DNA from: Eledone cirrhosa
Lineage: Eukaryota; Mollusca; Cephalopoda; Octopoda; Eledonidae
Reading direction: 5' to 3'
DNA length: 64,000 bases
NCBI GenBank assembly: GCA_964016885.1
Contig: OZ024741.1
Span: 32,219,450-32,283,449, forward strand
Shown here: positions 52,938 through 63,480 of the stretch, piece after piece
Layout of the letters: each line of letters begins with the position of its first letter
Position numbering within the stretch: position 1 is the first letter of the stretch
Position numbers and translations under genes: made by a program
The notes under the pieces: model-generated
Seen by the model: the letters and a program-made list of their open reading frames with translations, nothing else
The model's database searches: none
What the model was told of the DNA's origin: nothing

Positions 52938-54025
52938 TCGAAATATAATACGTGAATGTAATAGGTAAAATCCATGGGGCTGAAAATCGAGACCCGAGGG
53001 CGACCGCTATTCTGTTCCTTCAACCTCAGCCGGTCGCCCTGGAGTGACGTGGCTAAATTTTATAGTATGCTACTACCGGTCAGATGAACGAAAACAGAAA
53101 GAGATGGGAGCATAGGTTAACGTCGATCCCATGACACAAGGTAAAAGAAAGAAAGAAAGGAAGGAGAAGAAGGGGGAAGAAAGAAGAAGAGAAGTCAGGG
53201 TTAATGTCAGCTAAAAGAGGAAGGTAACTACTACTGGTCAGATATAGGCAAGCAAGAGGGGGAAGGAAGATAAGTCTGCGGGAGGAGGAGGGGAGAGAAG
53301 GAAGGGAAGAGAGAAGTAGAAAAGTAAGGGTTGATGGCTACAAGAAGGAAGATAGAAAGGAAGAGGAAGAAATGTCGATATTAATGTCAGACCACAGTCA
53401 AGCCAGGAGTGGCGCGAGAAAATTTTCACAGGGACCCGCATCTTAGCGGAGATGAATATATTGGGAGTCAGTGTTTTACAGTGTTTAGACTTCTAGGATG
53501 AAGTTAAACAAATTTAATAATCAAGATTCAATATTAAAGAGGTTAGAAAATTTAAAGTTCAACAGTTTAACAATTAATTATATAATAGTTCCGATTTGTT
53601 CTGTAATTTAAAGGTACTATTTGGCGGTTAAAACAACGGCCGCGCCCCGGGCCCCATGGCGAATTAAGCCACGCCGAGTATTTTCATTTACTGAAAGAAG
53701 GGGAAATTTATTTTTCCAAGCATTGGGACCTGTACCCATTAGCACACGACACTAGAATGTCTCCTCCTGAGAACAAAAATTAAACATTACACGACTATAT
53801 CCCGTACTCTACATCCCACTAGGATAAATTACAGATCTACATAATACAATTAACGTTTCTTCATAAAAGACTATTTAATTAAACCCCGCAACCCAAAACC
53901 TCATAGAAGTTATTTGAATGTCTAATCTTCAATTTTCTGTTTGTTCAATTCTCAATCCTCTTACTCCTTAGTTTCATAATGTTATTCTGAATTCTTTCAA
54001 CTTCATCCGATAGAGTTAAGCAAAA

Positions 54026-55030
54026 TTCTAAAGTTCCAACTTTCTGTCGGACCGTTGGGTGGGTTTTAGCGGCGGCGCGACCAGCTCCCTGGCGAACGGG
54101 CTCACCTGGAGTGCTTGGAAAAATAAATTCCCCTTCTTTCAGTAAATGAAAATACTCGGCGTGGCTTAATTAGCCATGGGGCCCGGGGCGCGGCCGGTGT
54201 TTTAACCGCCAAATAGTACCTTTAAATTACAGAACAAATCGGAACTATTATATATATCAACCTGAAACTGTTGAGCTTTAAATTTTCTAACCTCTTTAAT
54301 ATGGATTATTAATTTATTAATTTTTTAACTTCATCCTATAAGTCTAAACATTGTAACACACTGACCCCCAATATATTCACCTCTGCTAAGATGCGAGTCC
54401 CTGTGAAAATTTTGTCGCGCCACTCCTGGCCCGACTGTGGTGTGACATTAATATCGACCTTCCTTCCTCTCTCTTTCTATCTTCCTTCTTGTAGCTATCA
54501 ACCATTACTCTTTTACTTCTCTAAGCTAAATTTTAAAGTTCCAACTTTCTGTCGGACTGTTGGGTGGGTTTTAATGGCGGCGCGACCAGCTCCCTGGCGA
54601 ACGAGCTCACCTGGAGTGCTTGGAAAAATAAATTTCCCCTTCTTTCAGTAAATGAAAATACTCGGCGTGGCTTAATTCGCCATGGGGCCTGGGGCGCGGC
54701 CGTTGTTTTAACCGCCAAATAGTACCTTTAAATTACAGAACAAATCGGAACTATTATATAATTAATTGTTAAACTGTTGAACTTTAAATTTTCTAACCTC
54801 TTTAATATTGAATCTTGATTATTAAATTTGTTTAACTTCATCCTAGAAGTCTAAACACTGTAAAACACTGACTCCCAATATATTCATCTCCGCTAAGATG
54901 CGGGTCCCTGTGAAAATTTTCTCGCGCCACTCCTGGCTTGACTGTGGTCTGACATTAATATCGACATTTCTTCCTCTTCCTTTCTATCTTCCTTCTTGTA
55001 GCCATCAACCCTTACTTTTCTACTTCTCTC
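54026..55030. repeat. 501-bp imperfect tandem duplication in the giant palindrome
   Basis: 54026-54526 and 54527-55030 start with the same block (TCTAAAGTTCCAACTTTCTG in the first; TTTAAAGTTCCAACTTTCTG in the second) and share GGCGGCGCGACCAGCTCCCT and GGAGTGCTTGGAAAAATAAA. The first unit is diverged by scattered substitutions, so it is older than the arms. Confidence 0.85.
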
Positions 55031-55401
55031 TTCCCTTCCTTCTCTCCCCTCCTCCTCCCGCAGACTTATCTTCCTTCCCCCTCTTGCTTGCCTATATCTG
55101 ACCAGTAGTAGTTACCTTCCTCTTTTAGCTGACATTAACCCTGACTTCTCTTCTTCTTTCTTCCCCCTTCTTCTCCTTCCTTTCTTTCTTTCTTTTACCT
55201 TGTGTCATGGGATCGACGTTAACCTATGCTCCCATCTCTTTCTGTTTTCGTTCATCTGACCGGTAGTAGCATACTATAAAATTTAGCCACGTCACTCCAG
55301 GGCGACCGGCTGAGGTTGAAGGAACAGAATAGCGGTCGCCCTCGGGTCTCGATTTTCAGCCCCATGGATTTTACCTATTACATTCACGTATTATATTTCG
55401 A

Positions 55402-55459
55402 ATACCTGATGATATCACCGGATTCATACGGAACCCGGTCATTGAAATGATCATAGTAT
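55402..55459 (+). ncRNA. Type I hammerhead ribozyme, family 3, right arm
   Basis: Stem I ATAC (55402-55405) with GTAT (55456-55459), four pairs; core CTGATGA (55406-55412); stem II 55413-55443 with A-U/U-A pairs, a C-C mismatch, then ACCGG/CCGGT; GAA (55444-55446); stem III self-complementary ATGATCAT (55447-55454); cleavage after A55455. The core is complete; stem I is short. Confidence 0.68.
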
Positions 55460-55513
55460 AATAAACCTTTCAAGGATTTACACAAATCCAGCCTCCTGTC
55501 ATTTCATTATAAT

Positions 55514-55655
55514 ATTTAACTCCGTAATAGCACCACCAACTACAAAAACAGATACGGTTGAACTGCTTTACGTTGAGTACTCTCTATATTATTGCATTAC
55601 GATTGACCATACGGAATAGACCAGCTCTATACAGTGGTGAACCTCAAACCTGAAT
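55514..55655. mobile_element. Outer flank of the giant-palindrome family
   Basis: CACCACCAACTACAAAAAC, TTACGTTGAGTACTCTCTAT and CTATACAGTGGTGAACCTCA match, inverted, 47455-47580. The left arm lacks this flank. Confidence 0.78.
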
Positions 55656-55658
55656 AAA

Positions 55659-55663
<5 letters not shown>

Positions 55664-55750
<87 letters not shown>
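55664..55750. repeat. (TA)n microsatellite
   Basis: About 40 TA units. Confidence 0.98.
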
Positions 55751-55751
<1 letters not shown>

Positions 55752-55786
55752 TATAAGATCAAAAGATTGTTAAAAGAGTTCCATGT

Positions 55787-55855
55787 ATTTTATTATGCGC
55801 ATTTCAAAAACAAATATCATCATGCAATAACATTTGTGTTTTCATCAGATAAAAT
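55787..55855 (-). ncRNA. Type I hammerhead ribozyme, family 1, minus copy
   Basis: Minus strand: stem I ATTTTAT (55855-55849) with ATAAAAT (55793-55787), seven pairs; core CTGATGA (55848-55842); stem II 36 nt with loop GCAT; GAA (55805-55803); stem III ATGCGCAT (55802-55795); cleavage base A at 55794. At the internal-loop position it has A-U where the 30940 copy has G-A. Confidence 0.83.
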
Positions 55856-55963
55856 AGGAAGACATGTTATTATTAAATTATAAATATATAAATTACTTTT
55901 CATATGTTGATTTAAAACTGCACTATTCACAAGTGTTTTTTAACCTTCATATCATGTCTCCCT

Positions 55964-56032
55964 ATTTTATCTGACGAAAACGCAAATGTCATCGCATGAT
56001 GATATTTGTTTTTGAAATGCGCATAATATAAT
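55964..56032 (+). ncRNA. Type I hammerhead ribozyme, family 1, plus copy
   Basis: Stem I ATTTTAT (55964-55970) with ATATAAT (56026-56032), one mismatch; core CTGACGA (55971-55977); stem II CAAATGTCATC/GATGATATTTG with loop GCAT, where two U-G pairs of the 30940 copy are C-G here; GAA (56014-56016); stem III ATGCGCAT (56017-56024); cleavage after A56025. Confidence 0.82.
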
Positions 56033-56068
56033 ACATGGAACTCTTTTAACCATCTTTTAATGTTATAT

Positions 56069-56155
56069 ATAATTTTAATCCAGTCCTACAAACTGTAGAG
56101 TGCTACTTATCCGAATTCTGCATTGCTTTATTGTACTACAATAAAACTCACCTCC
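56069..56155. other. Short unassigned stretch
   Basis: Nothing recognised. Confidence 0.5.
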
Positions 56156-56651
<496 letters not shown>

Positions 56652-57299
56652 TATAGATATATATATATTCTTTTTTTATTCTTTTATTGGATTAAGTCAT
56701 TAGACTGCGGCTATGCTGGGGCGTTACATTGAAATTTATATATTTATATATATGCATGTGTGTGTGTGCCTGTGAGTATGTGCGTGCGAATATGTATGTG
56801 TATGGTGGGTTTTTCTGTATGTGCACGCGCGCGGGTGTGTGTGCTCTGAAATAGCATCATTGATCAGTATACAGATTGCGAGGACACTTTTGACATTCGG
56901 TTGTCATCATTATCATCTTACTGAAATTGGTGCTGCCTGTCATTTTAGTGCCACTCTAGACATTCTGGTAGTAAGCAACCATCATTGATCTCTTTCATCT
57001 GACATACGAAGAACCATGCCAGTATTAAGTAGCAAATAAAAAATAAATAGAACAGCGTTTATGTGTTCTTAAATTACTAAAATGTCTCTTTTCACGATGT
57101 AATCTTTATATAAATGCTGTAACCGTGTTATTCATGGTTCCATAAAACAAGACGATAACCTTGCCATTAGTCAAGCGCTAACCTGTTTTTTATAGAGAGC
57201 TACCGACACTCATAGAGAATAACAAAAAGTATCTGACTCTTACCCAAGTTGATGAAGGCTGGAATATTTGTGCATCAAACAATTTGTAAAGAACACATA
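56652..57299. other. TG tract then unique DNA
   Basis: TG/TGCG run at 56745-56840, then unique DNA with no recognised gene. Confidence 0.45.
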
Positions 57300-57440
57300 A
57301 GAACATATGAAAAATGACAACACACTCTCACAGACACATAGACACACGCACACAGACACAGATACACACACACATACACACACACATACACACACACTCA
57401 CACACACACACATACACACATACACATACACACACACCTA
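57300..57440. repeat. CA-rich microsatellite
   Basis: Irregular CA, CACATA and CAGA units. Confidence 0.96.
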
Positions 57441-57464
57441 ACAGTTTTGCAAGAGTTGCCAACA

Positions 57465-57669
57465 TGAATGGACCTGTTATTTTTATCTAAAGACATTTTT
57501 CCCAATTCCAACCCACCCGTCCCTTCAATCTATCTTATTTCTCATTCTTTCTTCTGATGAAGGACTAGCGTCTGAAACATTAAGACCCTCTTCCTACTAT
57601 ATCAAGCGTTAACCTAATACATACCTTCCATGTACTGTACCGATTGTGTTGTTATTTCTGTTTACCTTT

Positions 57670-57672
<3 letters not shown>
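57465..57672 (+). mobile_element. Retroelement 3' tail, family 6, copy 2
   Basis: Collinear with 46605-46802, including TTTTTATCTAAAGACATTTT, TGATGAAGGACTAGCGTCTG and ACCGATTGTGTTGTTATTTC. Followed by a TA run. Confidence 0.78.
57550..57585 (+). ncRNA. Minimal hammerhead-like motif, family 6, copy 2
   Basis: Stem I TCTT (57550-57553) with AAGA (57582-57585); core CTGATGA (57554-57560); stem II GGAC-TAGC-GTCT with one G-U; GAA (57574-57576); ACAT as a one-pair stem III; U as cleavage base. The stem II bases differ from copy 1 yet still pair, which supports structure. Confidence 0.5.

Positions 57673-57712
<40 letters not shown>
57673..57712. repeat. (TA)n microsatellite
   Basis: TA run after the family 6 tail. 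Confidence 0.97.
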
Positions 57713-57713
<1 letters not shown>

Positions 57714-58185
57714 TATACATTGACGAGGATATAGAGAATACTCACTACAATCCTGTTTTCCCACAATTACTCACTCAATGAAATATGATTTGAACGTGTA
57801 TCAAGCAGAACGTCTTTCAGAGTGCTAACCAAGTATATGTTAGTAATGTGGTGGTTACACTGGCTTGTCCGGACCCCAGTATTTCTGTTAATACTGTAAG
57901 CTTCCATAACTGCAATATGCAACTTGCTCAATACAGTGGCTGCACAATGCTAGCAGAATCAAGCACTAACTTCCTCCGGAGACATTTTTATTATGGAGAA
58001 ATAGTGAAGCCATTCGTTCCCAGTGAGCGTAAGAAAATTACTGTTAGAATATGTTGTCTGTAGCAACTAGTGACGTCGTCTCTGTCTCCCACTATTGGAT
58101 AGTGCTAAATGGCGGTAAAATGTCAACATAAAATATATTTCGAATATACAGCCATGATTTAGATTATATATATATACACGAGGTA
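57713..58185. other. Unique DNA, no gene recognised
   Basis: A 71-codon frame at 57848-58063 (plus) has no recognisable motif. Confidence 0.45.
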
Positions 58186-58189
58186 GTAG

Positions 58190-58256
58190 ATGGATAGATC
58201 GATAGATAGATAGACAAATAGATAGATAGATTGATAGATAAATAGATAGATAGATA
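58190..58256. repeat. (GATA)n microsatellite
   Basis: GATA units; on the minus strand this is the TATC tail of the element to the right. Confidence 0.96.
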
Positions 58257-58345
58257 TCTTTCTTTATTTGCCACGGGGGTGTACAAAAATGGGACATTAC
58301 AAGACGTGACGGCGGGGGTTTTACATACAAATCATATAACTTTAA
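58257..58345 (-). mobile_element. LINE 3' end with TATC tail
   Basis: Minus strand: GACGTCTTG-like region, GTAATGTCCCATTTTTGTAC, ACCCCCGTGGCAAATAAAGA, then AAGATATC and TATC repeats. AATAAA right before a simple-repeat tail marks a LINE 3' terminus. 5' truncated; the family is unrelated to those above. Confidence 0.65.
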
Positions 58346-59875
58346 CATTAATAAATAACAATAAACTATATATTTGAAATGAACTCAAATTGATCTGTCG
58401 AGGTTCATATAGTTCAACAGAGCCTACCTACAATTAAGCTTGTGACATATTTAAACATCTCAAATTATATTTACCCGTAGAATTATTTTCACTGTCTTTC
58501 GAAGACCGTTATAATATCTCGGTAACATATATGTGGTCAATTTGTTTCTTCGTCCATTCCTGATCAATTTATTTATGATAATCTAATCATATACCTTTGT
58601 TGCTGCCACGGATTGGCAAAATTATGAGTCACACATGTTCTTCTGAAAATAATCATCTTTGCCATCAAAATATAATTTATGAAGATTCTAGTGGTCTGCA
58701 AAAACAAGAGCAGAAGCAGGTCAGAATGGTGATGGAACTCTCATTCCAAACCAGTAAGAAATAATTGGAAACCATTCCCAACCTTATAGATCTTTAAGAG
58801 GGCTCCCAGCTGTCCGTCATGTTAGGAAGAAGAGCACGGTGTCATATTTGATGCCACCGTGAAAGCATTCAGCCTAGAGTTGGTTGCAAGGAATAACTCT
58901 TCATCACTTTTGACAACAGCTTTTTCTATTTCGTTTCTTCTCCTTTTGGAGTGACAATTCTTATTTATGTCTCACTCGTTACAGGGCAAGTTCGCAAATG
59001 TTGAATCGAGAAGGACCCTGGCCTTTTGTACTGCCTACTGACGAGGATATTCAGTTGGTGGTGTAGGGAATGCTATTGGTGTGGATACGGCACATCGTAA
59101 TGTTGTTGCAGATGGTGTTTTTGATGCTTCTGATTTCGTTAATGCTACAATTTCTTTGGTCGCTGCTGACTGAGAGTGTTTCTTTGTTTGTTTTTATATG
59201 TTATTTGTTGGGTAGGCGCAGATATTTTGTAAACCTCCACAATCGGATTATATGTAGAAAACGTAGAATGCCGGATTACATATAGTGAGTGTAGAACTGC
59301 AGACTTAAGTGAAGCGAAGACTGAGAAGAGTTTCTAGTCAACTGGGGTGTCGTTAAATGCCCACGGCTCTCTACCGGTTGTCGGAAGTTCCATTTTGGCA
59401 TTCTAAAGAAGATTAATGACGGGTGAAAGCGATACATTTCTCAAAGAGTGTAACGGCATCGACTACAATAAACTGGCTAGTCGGTTTGCGATCACGCGAG
59501 GTCAAGGGCCCATCGATCATTCCCAGAAATCCCTGCTACCGATTTGGTATTGCCGGTCATGTATGAACTCTACAGGTGCTGAAGTGTCATTAGTTCGGGC
59601 TATCCGAGATCCACAATGGGAAACAAAACCATCATGCGTACACTCGTGTTGGGTTCGTGAATCGTGGAAATATGTCGAACAGCTCTTATTATGATCCACC
59701 GATCAATTTAGTCCAATGTAAGTTCGCCCCTCTGTTTTCCTTTGATTTGGAAGAGCAGGTAGTTAGCATCTCGCTGGTTGCTATGACTAAAGATTCTGTG
59801 GTGTGATAGAGATTGAACGGGCCGTAGACATGCACTTTGCTCTTTGACCAAGAACTCTTCCACGTTTCATCCTTT
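58346..59875. other. Unique DNA, no gene recognised
   Basis: A 92-codon frame at 59416-59694 (plus), containing LASRFAITRGQGPIDHSQ and WYCRSCMNSTGAEVSLVR, is not recognised; it may be coding remnant of the element ending at 60035. No other motif. Confidence 0.4.
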
Positions 59876-60035
59876 GTGTGATTTTATTGCTATCCATGTT
59901 GTTTTGGGATTGGCTATTTCCTCTTTTCACATGTTTTCATGTTCAGACACCCTCCATCGCTCCGTACTGTCTTCGACCTTTTTTAAACCACTGTGGTTAA
60001 TAAAGATATCATAATAATTATTATTAGTTAAAGTT
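59876..60035 (+). mobile_element. Possible LINE 3' end with (AAT/ATT)n tail
   Basis: CACCCTCCATCGCTCCGTAC, CCACTGTGGTTAATAAAGAT, ATCATAATAATTATTATTA. AATAAAGATATCAT followed by a short ATT-type tail is the layout of many mollusc LINE 3' ends. Called from layout only. Confidence 0.4.
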
Positions 60036-60139
60036 CCCATAGCAAAACATCTTTCCTTCTATTGCTTGTATAATATAGAATACAAATATGAACAGTTGCC
60101 AGTAAACCATTGTTTTTTTACTGACTACACTAAACGAAC

Positions 60140-60360
60140 CAAATATTTCTTTATCTCTCTCGTCTGTTTTTCTCTCTCTTTTTATTTCTCTCCCTCTTCA
60201 CCCCCCTCTCTTTCTCTTTCCCATCTAACGGGTTTTTTTCTTTTCTCTCTCCGTCTGACTGGCCGTATCAGTGGCACTACCTCACTAAATTTCCTACCCA
60301 GTTTCTCACACTTCTCTCTCTCTCTATCTTTCTCTCTGTTTTTCCTTCTCTGTCTCCATA

Positions 60361-60410
<50 letters not shown>

Positions 60411-60595
60411 TCACATTCTCTCGCTCTCAGTCTTTCTTTCAACCACTCTCTCCCTCTTATGCTTTCTCACGCTCTCTCCTTCACGCCCATATTCTCTCTC
60501 CCCCTCTCTTACACACACCCATGCTCTCTCTCTCTCTCTCTCACCCTCTCTCTCTCCCCCTCTCTCTCTCTCTCCCCCCTCTCTCTCTATCGAAT
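60140..60595. repeat. (TC)n-rich tract with CA insert
   Basis: Long pyrimidine-rich tract on the plus strand. It yields a 181-codon Ser/Leu-rich frame (60066-60611) that I treat as compositional. Confidence 0.93.
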
Positions 60596-61930
60596 AGTGA
60601 GGTTAATGTAATTTTTCTTTTATTATTCCTATTTTTTTTTTCTATTTTTTCTAAGTTGCTTTTAATCTTATTATTAACATTTTGCTATCAGTTTGTCTCG
60701 TGGCAAAAGACACAAATCTGAGGAACACACACACATACATACTACACCCCACACATAATAAAGAAATAAATGAAAACAACTACAAAGAAGAAAAATAGAA
60801 ATGGATTAAATATATAAAACTAATTATATAATAAAAATATTGCTTCACAAATGCAATTTAATTTCAGATCACACACTAAAATATAATTAAAATTAATCAG
60901 TTTTTTAAGAAAAAAATAATGATAGAAAAAAAAGTTTAATTTGCAAGTGTGTCACGTGATAGCTTGCGATTAGATCTCACCTTCCGGTTTGAAACTAACT
61001 ACAAATCATGTTCATGTTATCATAGATTTTCCTTTATCTTCCATAATTCAGCGTGTTGCTGTTATTAACGCTTTATTTCACCCTTCTACGATTTCTAACT
61101 ACGGTTTGGTCACAATTGTTGTTATTGTTTGTCGTAGATGACCTGACAACGAGGAAAAGGTCACTTACAGTTTAATTCGCTAAACGGAAACTTGTGGCTT
61201 GTTACAAATATGTTTCATTGTTGAAATTTTGAAGGTTTTCAAATGGGCTAGCTCTAATTTCTAGAAGAGAGGGGGGAAGACAGGGGAGTCAGGGTTGCAT
61301 TTTGACCTAGTGCGGCCCGGAGTACTTCACATTTTTTTAGTGGGGGGGATCCCTCATACACAAAAAATTAGAATACACAGCAAACCCCCCAATTTCACAT
61401 ATCAAACTTTGCTTGGTGCAAGTAATTGAAATTGAAAAGTTAAGATCAAAGTATTAAATTTAAAAAAATTCTAACAATCCTAAAACTAAAAATCCCAGCT
61501 GAGAGCACAAATAAATTTCTACCGACGCCGCTAATGGTGCCCCACACTGCAAGGGGCCCGGTGCAATTTCCGCATTTGCCTCCCACCTCCCATTAAACCT
61601 GGCCTGGCAAGGAACTCCCTACCTCTCGAACCCATCGTTTCTAAAGAGAAAGCTACTAAATTTACCTTCACCTCACTCACAAACAACGATATGTAAAACA
61701 AACAAACTGTGGAATGGACCGCGTTGAGGTTTCGATGATGAAATGTCCCAATTGTTCGATCAACGTAAAAACTGCTCATGAAATGAACTTCAAAGTGACA
61801 GGGCATTTCGCAGACGCGTGTATCAATAAGGTAATCCCCAGGAATTTTCAGCAGGACGCATTTGAATTACATGTACAGTCCATCTGGCGGACTTCCACAC
61901 ATGTTCCGTCTATCAGTTTCACGCATAATG
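60596..61930. other. Unique DNA, no gene recognised
   Basis: G-runs at 61270-61350 and a GC-richer stretch at 61530-61640. A frame at 61714-62001 starts MKCPNCS-like with CxxC but runs into the following SINE and has no known domain. Confidence 0.45.
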
Positions 61931-61931
61931 C

Positions 61932-62080
61932 GAATGGATTAGTCCTTAGATCATTGGGCTTGCAATCGAAAGGTTGTGAATTCAATTCTCGGACCGGGTG
62001 ATGTGTTGTTTCCTTGAGCAAGACACTTTATTTCACGTTGCTACAGTTTACTCAGCTGTAGAAATGAGATTATAGGACTG
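61932..62080 (+). mobile_element. Second tRNA-derived SINE family
   Basis: GATTAGTCCTTAGATCATTG (A-box region decayed), B box GTGAATTCAATTCTCGGACC, then CTTGAGCAAGACACTTTATT, TCACGTTGCTACAGTTTACT and CAGCTGTAGAAATGAG. The tRNA-like head and GAGCAAGACACTTTATTTCA body are typical of a SINE family widespread in molluscs and distinct from the one above. Confidence 0.85.
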
Positions 62081-62084
62081 GGGT

Positions 62085-62235
62085 ATTGCACAGTTTTGGA
62101 GTGATATTATTCCACTCTTTGTCCAGTTTCTTCCATAATTCAGTTGTTGTAGCTGAATTTTCACCATGACGTCCCAAAGGTCCTCAATTGGATTTAAGTC
62201 GGAAGTCTGGGCAGGCCATTTCAAAACTTTCAAAT
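62085..62235 (-). pseudogene. Tc1-type transposase C-terminal fragment
   Basis: Minus strand: VLKWPAQTSDLNPIEDLWDV, then QLNYGRNWTKSGIISLQN. The WPAQ-S-DLNPIE-LW block contains the third catalytic acidic residue of the DDE triad. The rest of the transposase and the inverted repeats are absent. Confidence 0.88.
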
Positions 62236-62940
62236 TTTACAGGAAAATTTAGTTTAATAAGAAAAATAATGAAAAGTTAATTTATCGTTCTCTTATTTTG
62301 ATTGCTACTGTATATATATCGACAAAACAGAATATGTGTATAAATAGCAATATATATATATGGAAGAGAGATGAAGTTGTTAGTCGTTTAAACATTGAAG
62401 ATACATCGTGATCATCGTGCTAATGGCGTGAATCGTGCCCGACCATTTCTTCGAATTGAAATACCAATGATACGTCAGTTGTGTTATGGCACGAATCCTG
62501 AATCAATAATCTAAAATTTCGGATAAAACTGAGCTGTCAGAAGCTTAACTCAACAACAACACAATTCAGTCTTTGAAGAATCTCCGAGGGTGCAATATGC
62601 GCCTAAACAAATGTGTACTGTTTTACTTAGACATTTTACCGAAAGTTTTGCGAGGAATGATAATTTGGAGACAATTTGCTTCGATACATGCATTGACAGC
62701 CTGTCATGACATTTTAGATTGGTAGAAGAGTGAGGTGAAACACTGATCACAACAGAACCGCAGCACGTAATCAACATTTTCGTAAGTGTATAGACTGATT
62801 TACGAGCTTCACGTCTAAATGGCTGACTCGTTCTTACTTAGCAGCCATCTAATGAAGCTGGTATTACCATCGGATTCTTCTCAGTCTTATAAGTCGGGAT
62901 GTAGTGATGCTATTAAGAAATGACACAGAGAGGTTTTGAG
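62236..62940. other. Unique DNA, no gene recognised
   Basis: Short TA tracts at 62315 and 62350. The right end (62880-62945) may be the degenerate upstream part of the LINE that follows. Confidence 0.4.
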
Positions 62941-63480
62941 TAACAGTGGGTATCGGGCCCGTAATTCTACTAAACTCAGATTTGAAGATTTTGGAAAACG
63001 AAATCTCTAAGTGGCTTATGCTCACCACCATCAATGAATTAAGAGACGCACAAGCCCCTACGACCCCTCAGCAATCCATTTATGACAGCCTTCACATCCT
63101 GGGATACATTATAGACCGGGTGAAAAATAGATCTGAGGTTCAGTGGGGTGTTGGTCAATCTAGATAAAACCAAATATTTCGACAGGGTTGGCCATGGATA
63201 TCGGGAGAAAATCTAGTGCAACCGGTTTCAGTAACCTTTTCAGAAGTTACATTATACAGTAGTAATTGTTTGTTAGTCCAAATTAATTGCCATTTATTGA
63301 CCCGTTTCACATAGACTACTTATTCCATCAAGTGTACCACCTAACATATCTGTTCTATTTGGTGGCGCTAGAGCCTTTGTTGCAGAAGATGGAAAGACAA
63401 ATGGCTATACAAAACGAAGTCCCTGTCATTGTGTCAGACCCTTCAGATGTAAACGTGGGCTGCAACATAGTCGAAGAATG
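62941..63480 (+). pseudogene. LINE reverse transcriptase fragment (third LINE family)
   Basis: First frame (62946-63140): GPVILLNSDLKILENEISKW (RT motif normally RPISLLN-D-KIL), then TPQQSIYDSLHILGYIIDRV. After a 1-bp shift near 63145: VLVNLDKTKYFDRVGHGY, the first catalytic Asp region (normally LDQxKAFDRVDH). Further on (63345-63480): YLVALEPLLQKMERQMAI, normally LLYxLALEPLL. The YADD region is not recognisable. An APE-class LINE distinct from that at 8.2 kb; dead. Confidence 0.82.

Larger units (their letters stand above)
52827..55513. mobile_element. Giant palindrome, two 0.9-kb near-identical arms
   Basis: Left arm 52827-53722 and right arm 54617-55513 are inverted copies; a 204-bp test stretch (53238-53441 against 54898-55101) is identical. 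The arms hold a hammerhead near the outer end, a CpG-rich block (GGCCGCGCCCCGGGCCCCAT), long GA/GAA purine runs and conserved GATGAATATATTGGGAGTC. The centre (53723-54616) holds a unique 300 bp and an extra partial copy of the right arm. No protein-coding frame is recognised; the 67-codon frame in each arm has no motif. A large foldback or an inverted pair of hammerhead-bearing retroelements. Confidence 0.9.
55755..56068. mobile_element. Inverted pair of Penelope-like element 3' tails
   Basis: Arms 55755-55868 and 55953-56068 are inverted copies of the last 115 bp of the Penelope-like element (compare 30925-31045). The right copy extends inward to 55890 with TACTTTTCATATGTTGATTT, as at 30880. 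The outer ends of both arms meet TA-rich DNA, as does the end of the full element. Each arm carries a complete hammerhead. Confidence 0.9.

Noticed and set aside
60066..60611. 181-codon Ser/Leu-rich frame
   Set aside because: Lies in a (TC)n-rich tract; low complexity with no domain.
61714..62001. Zinc-finger-like protein (MKCPNCS...)
   Set aside because: Only one CxxC, no His pair, and the frame runs through the tRNA-SINE at 61932.
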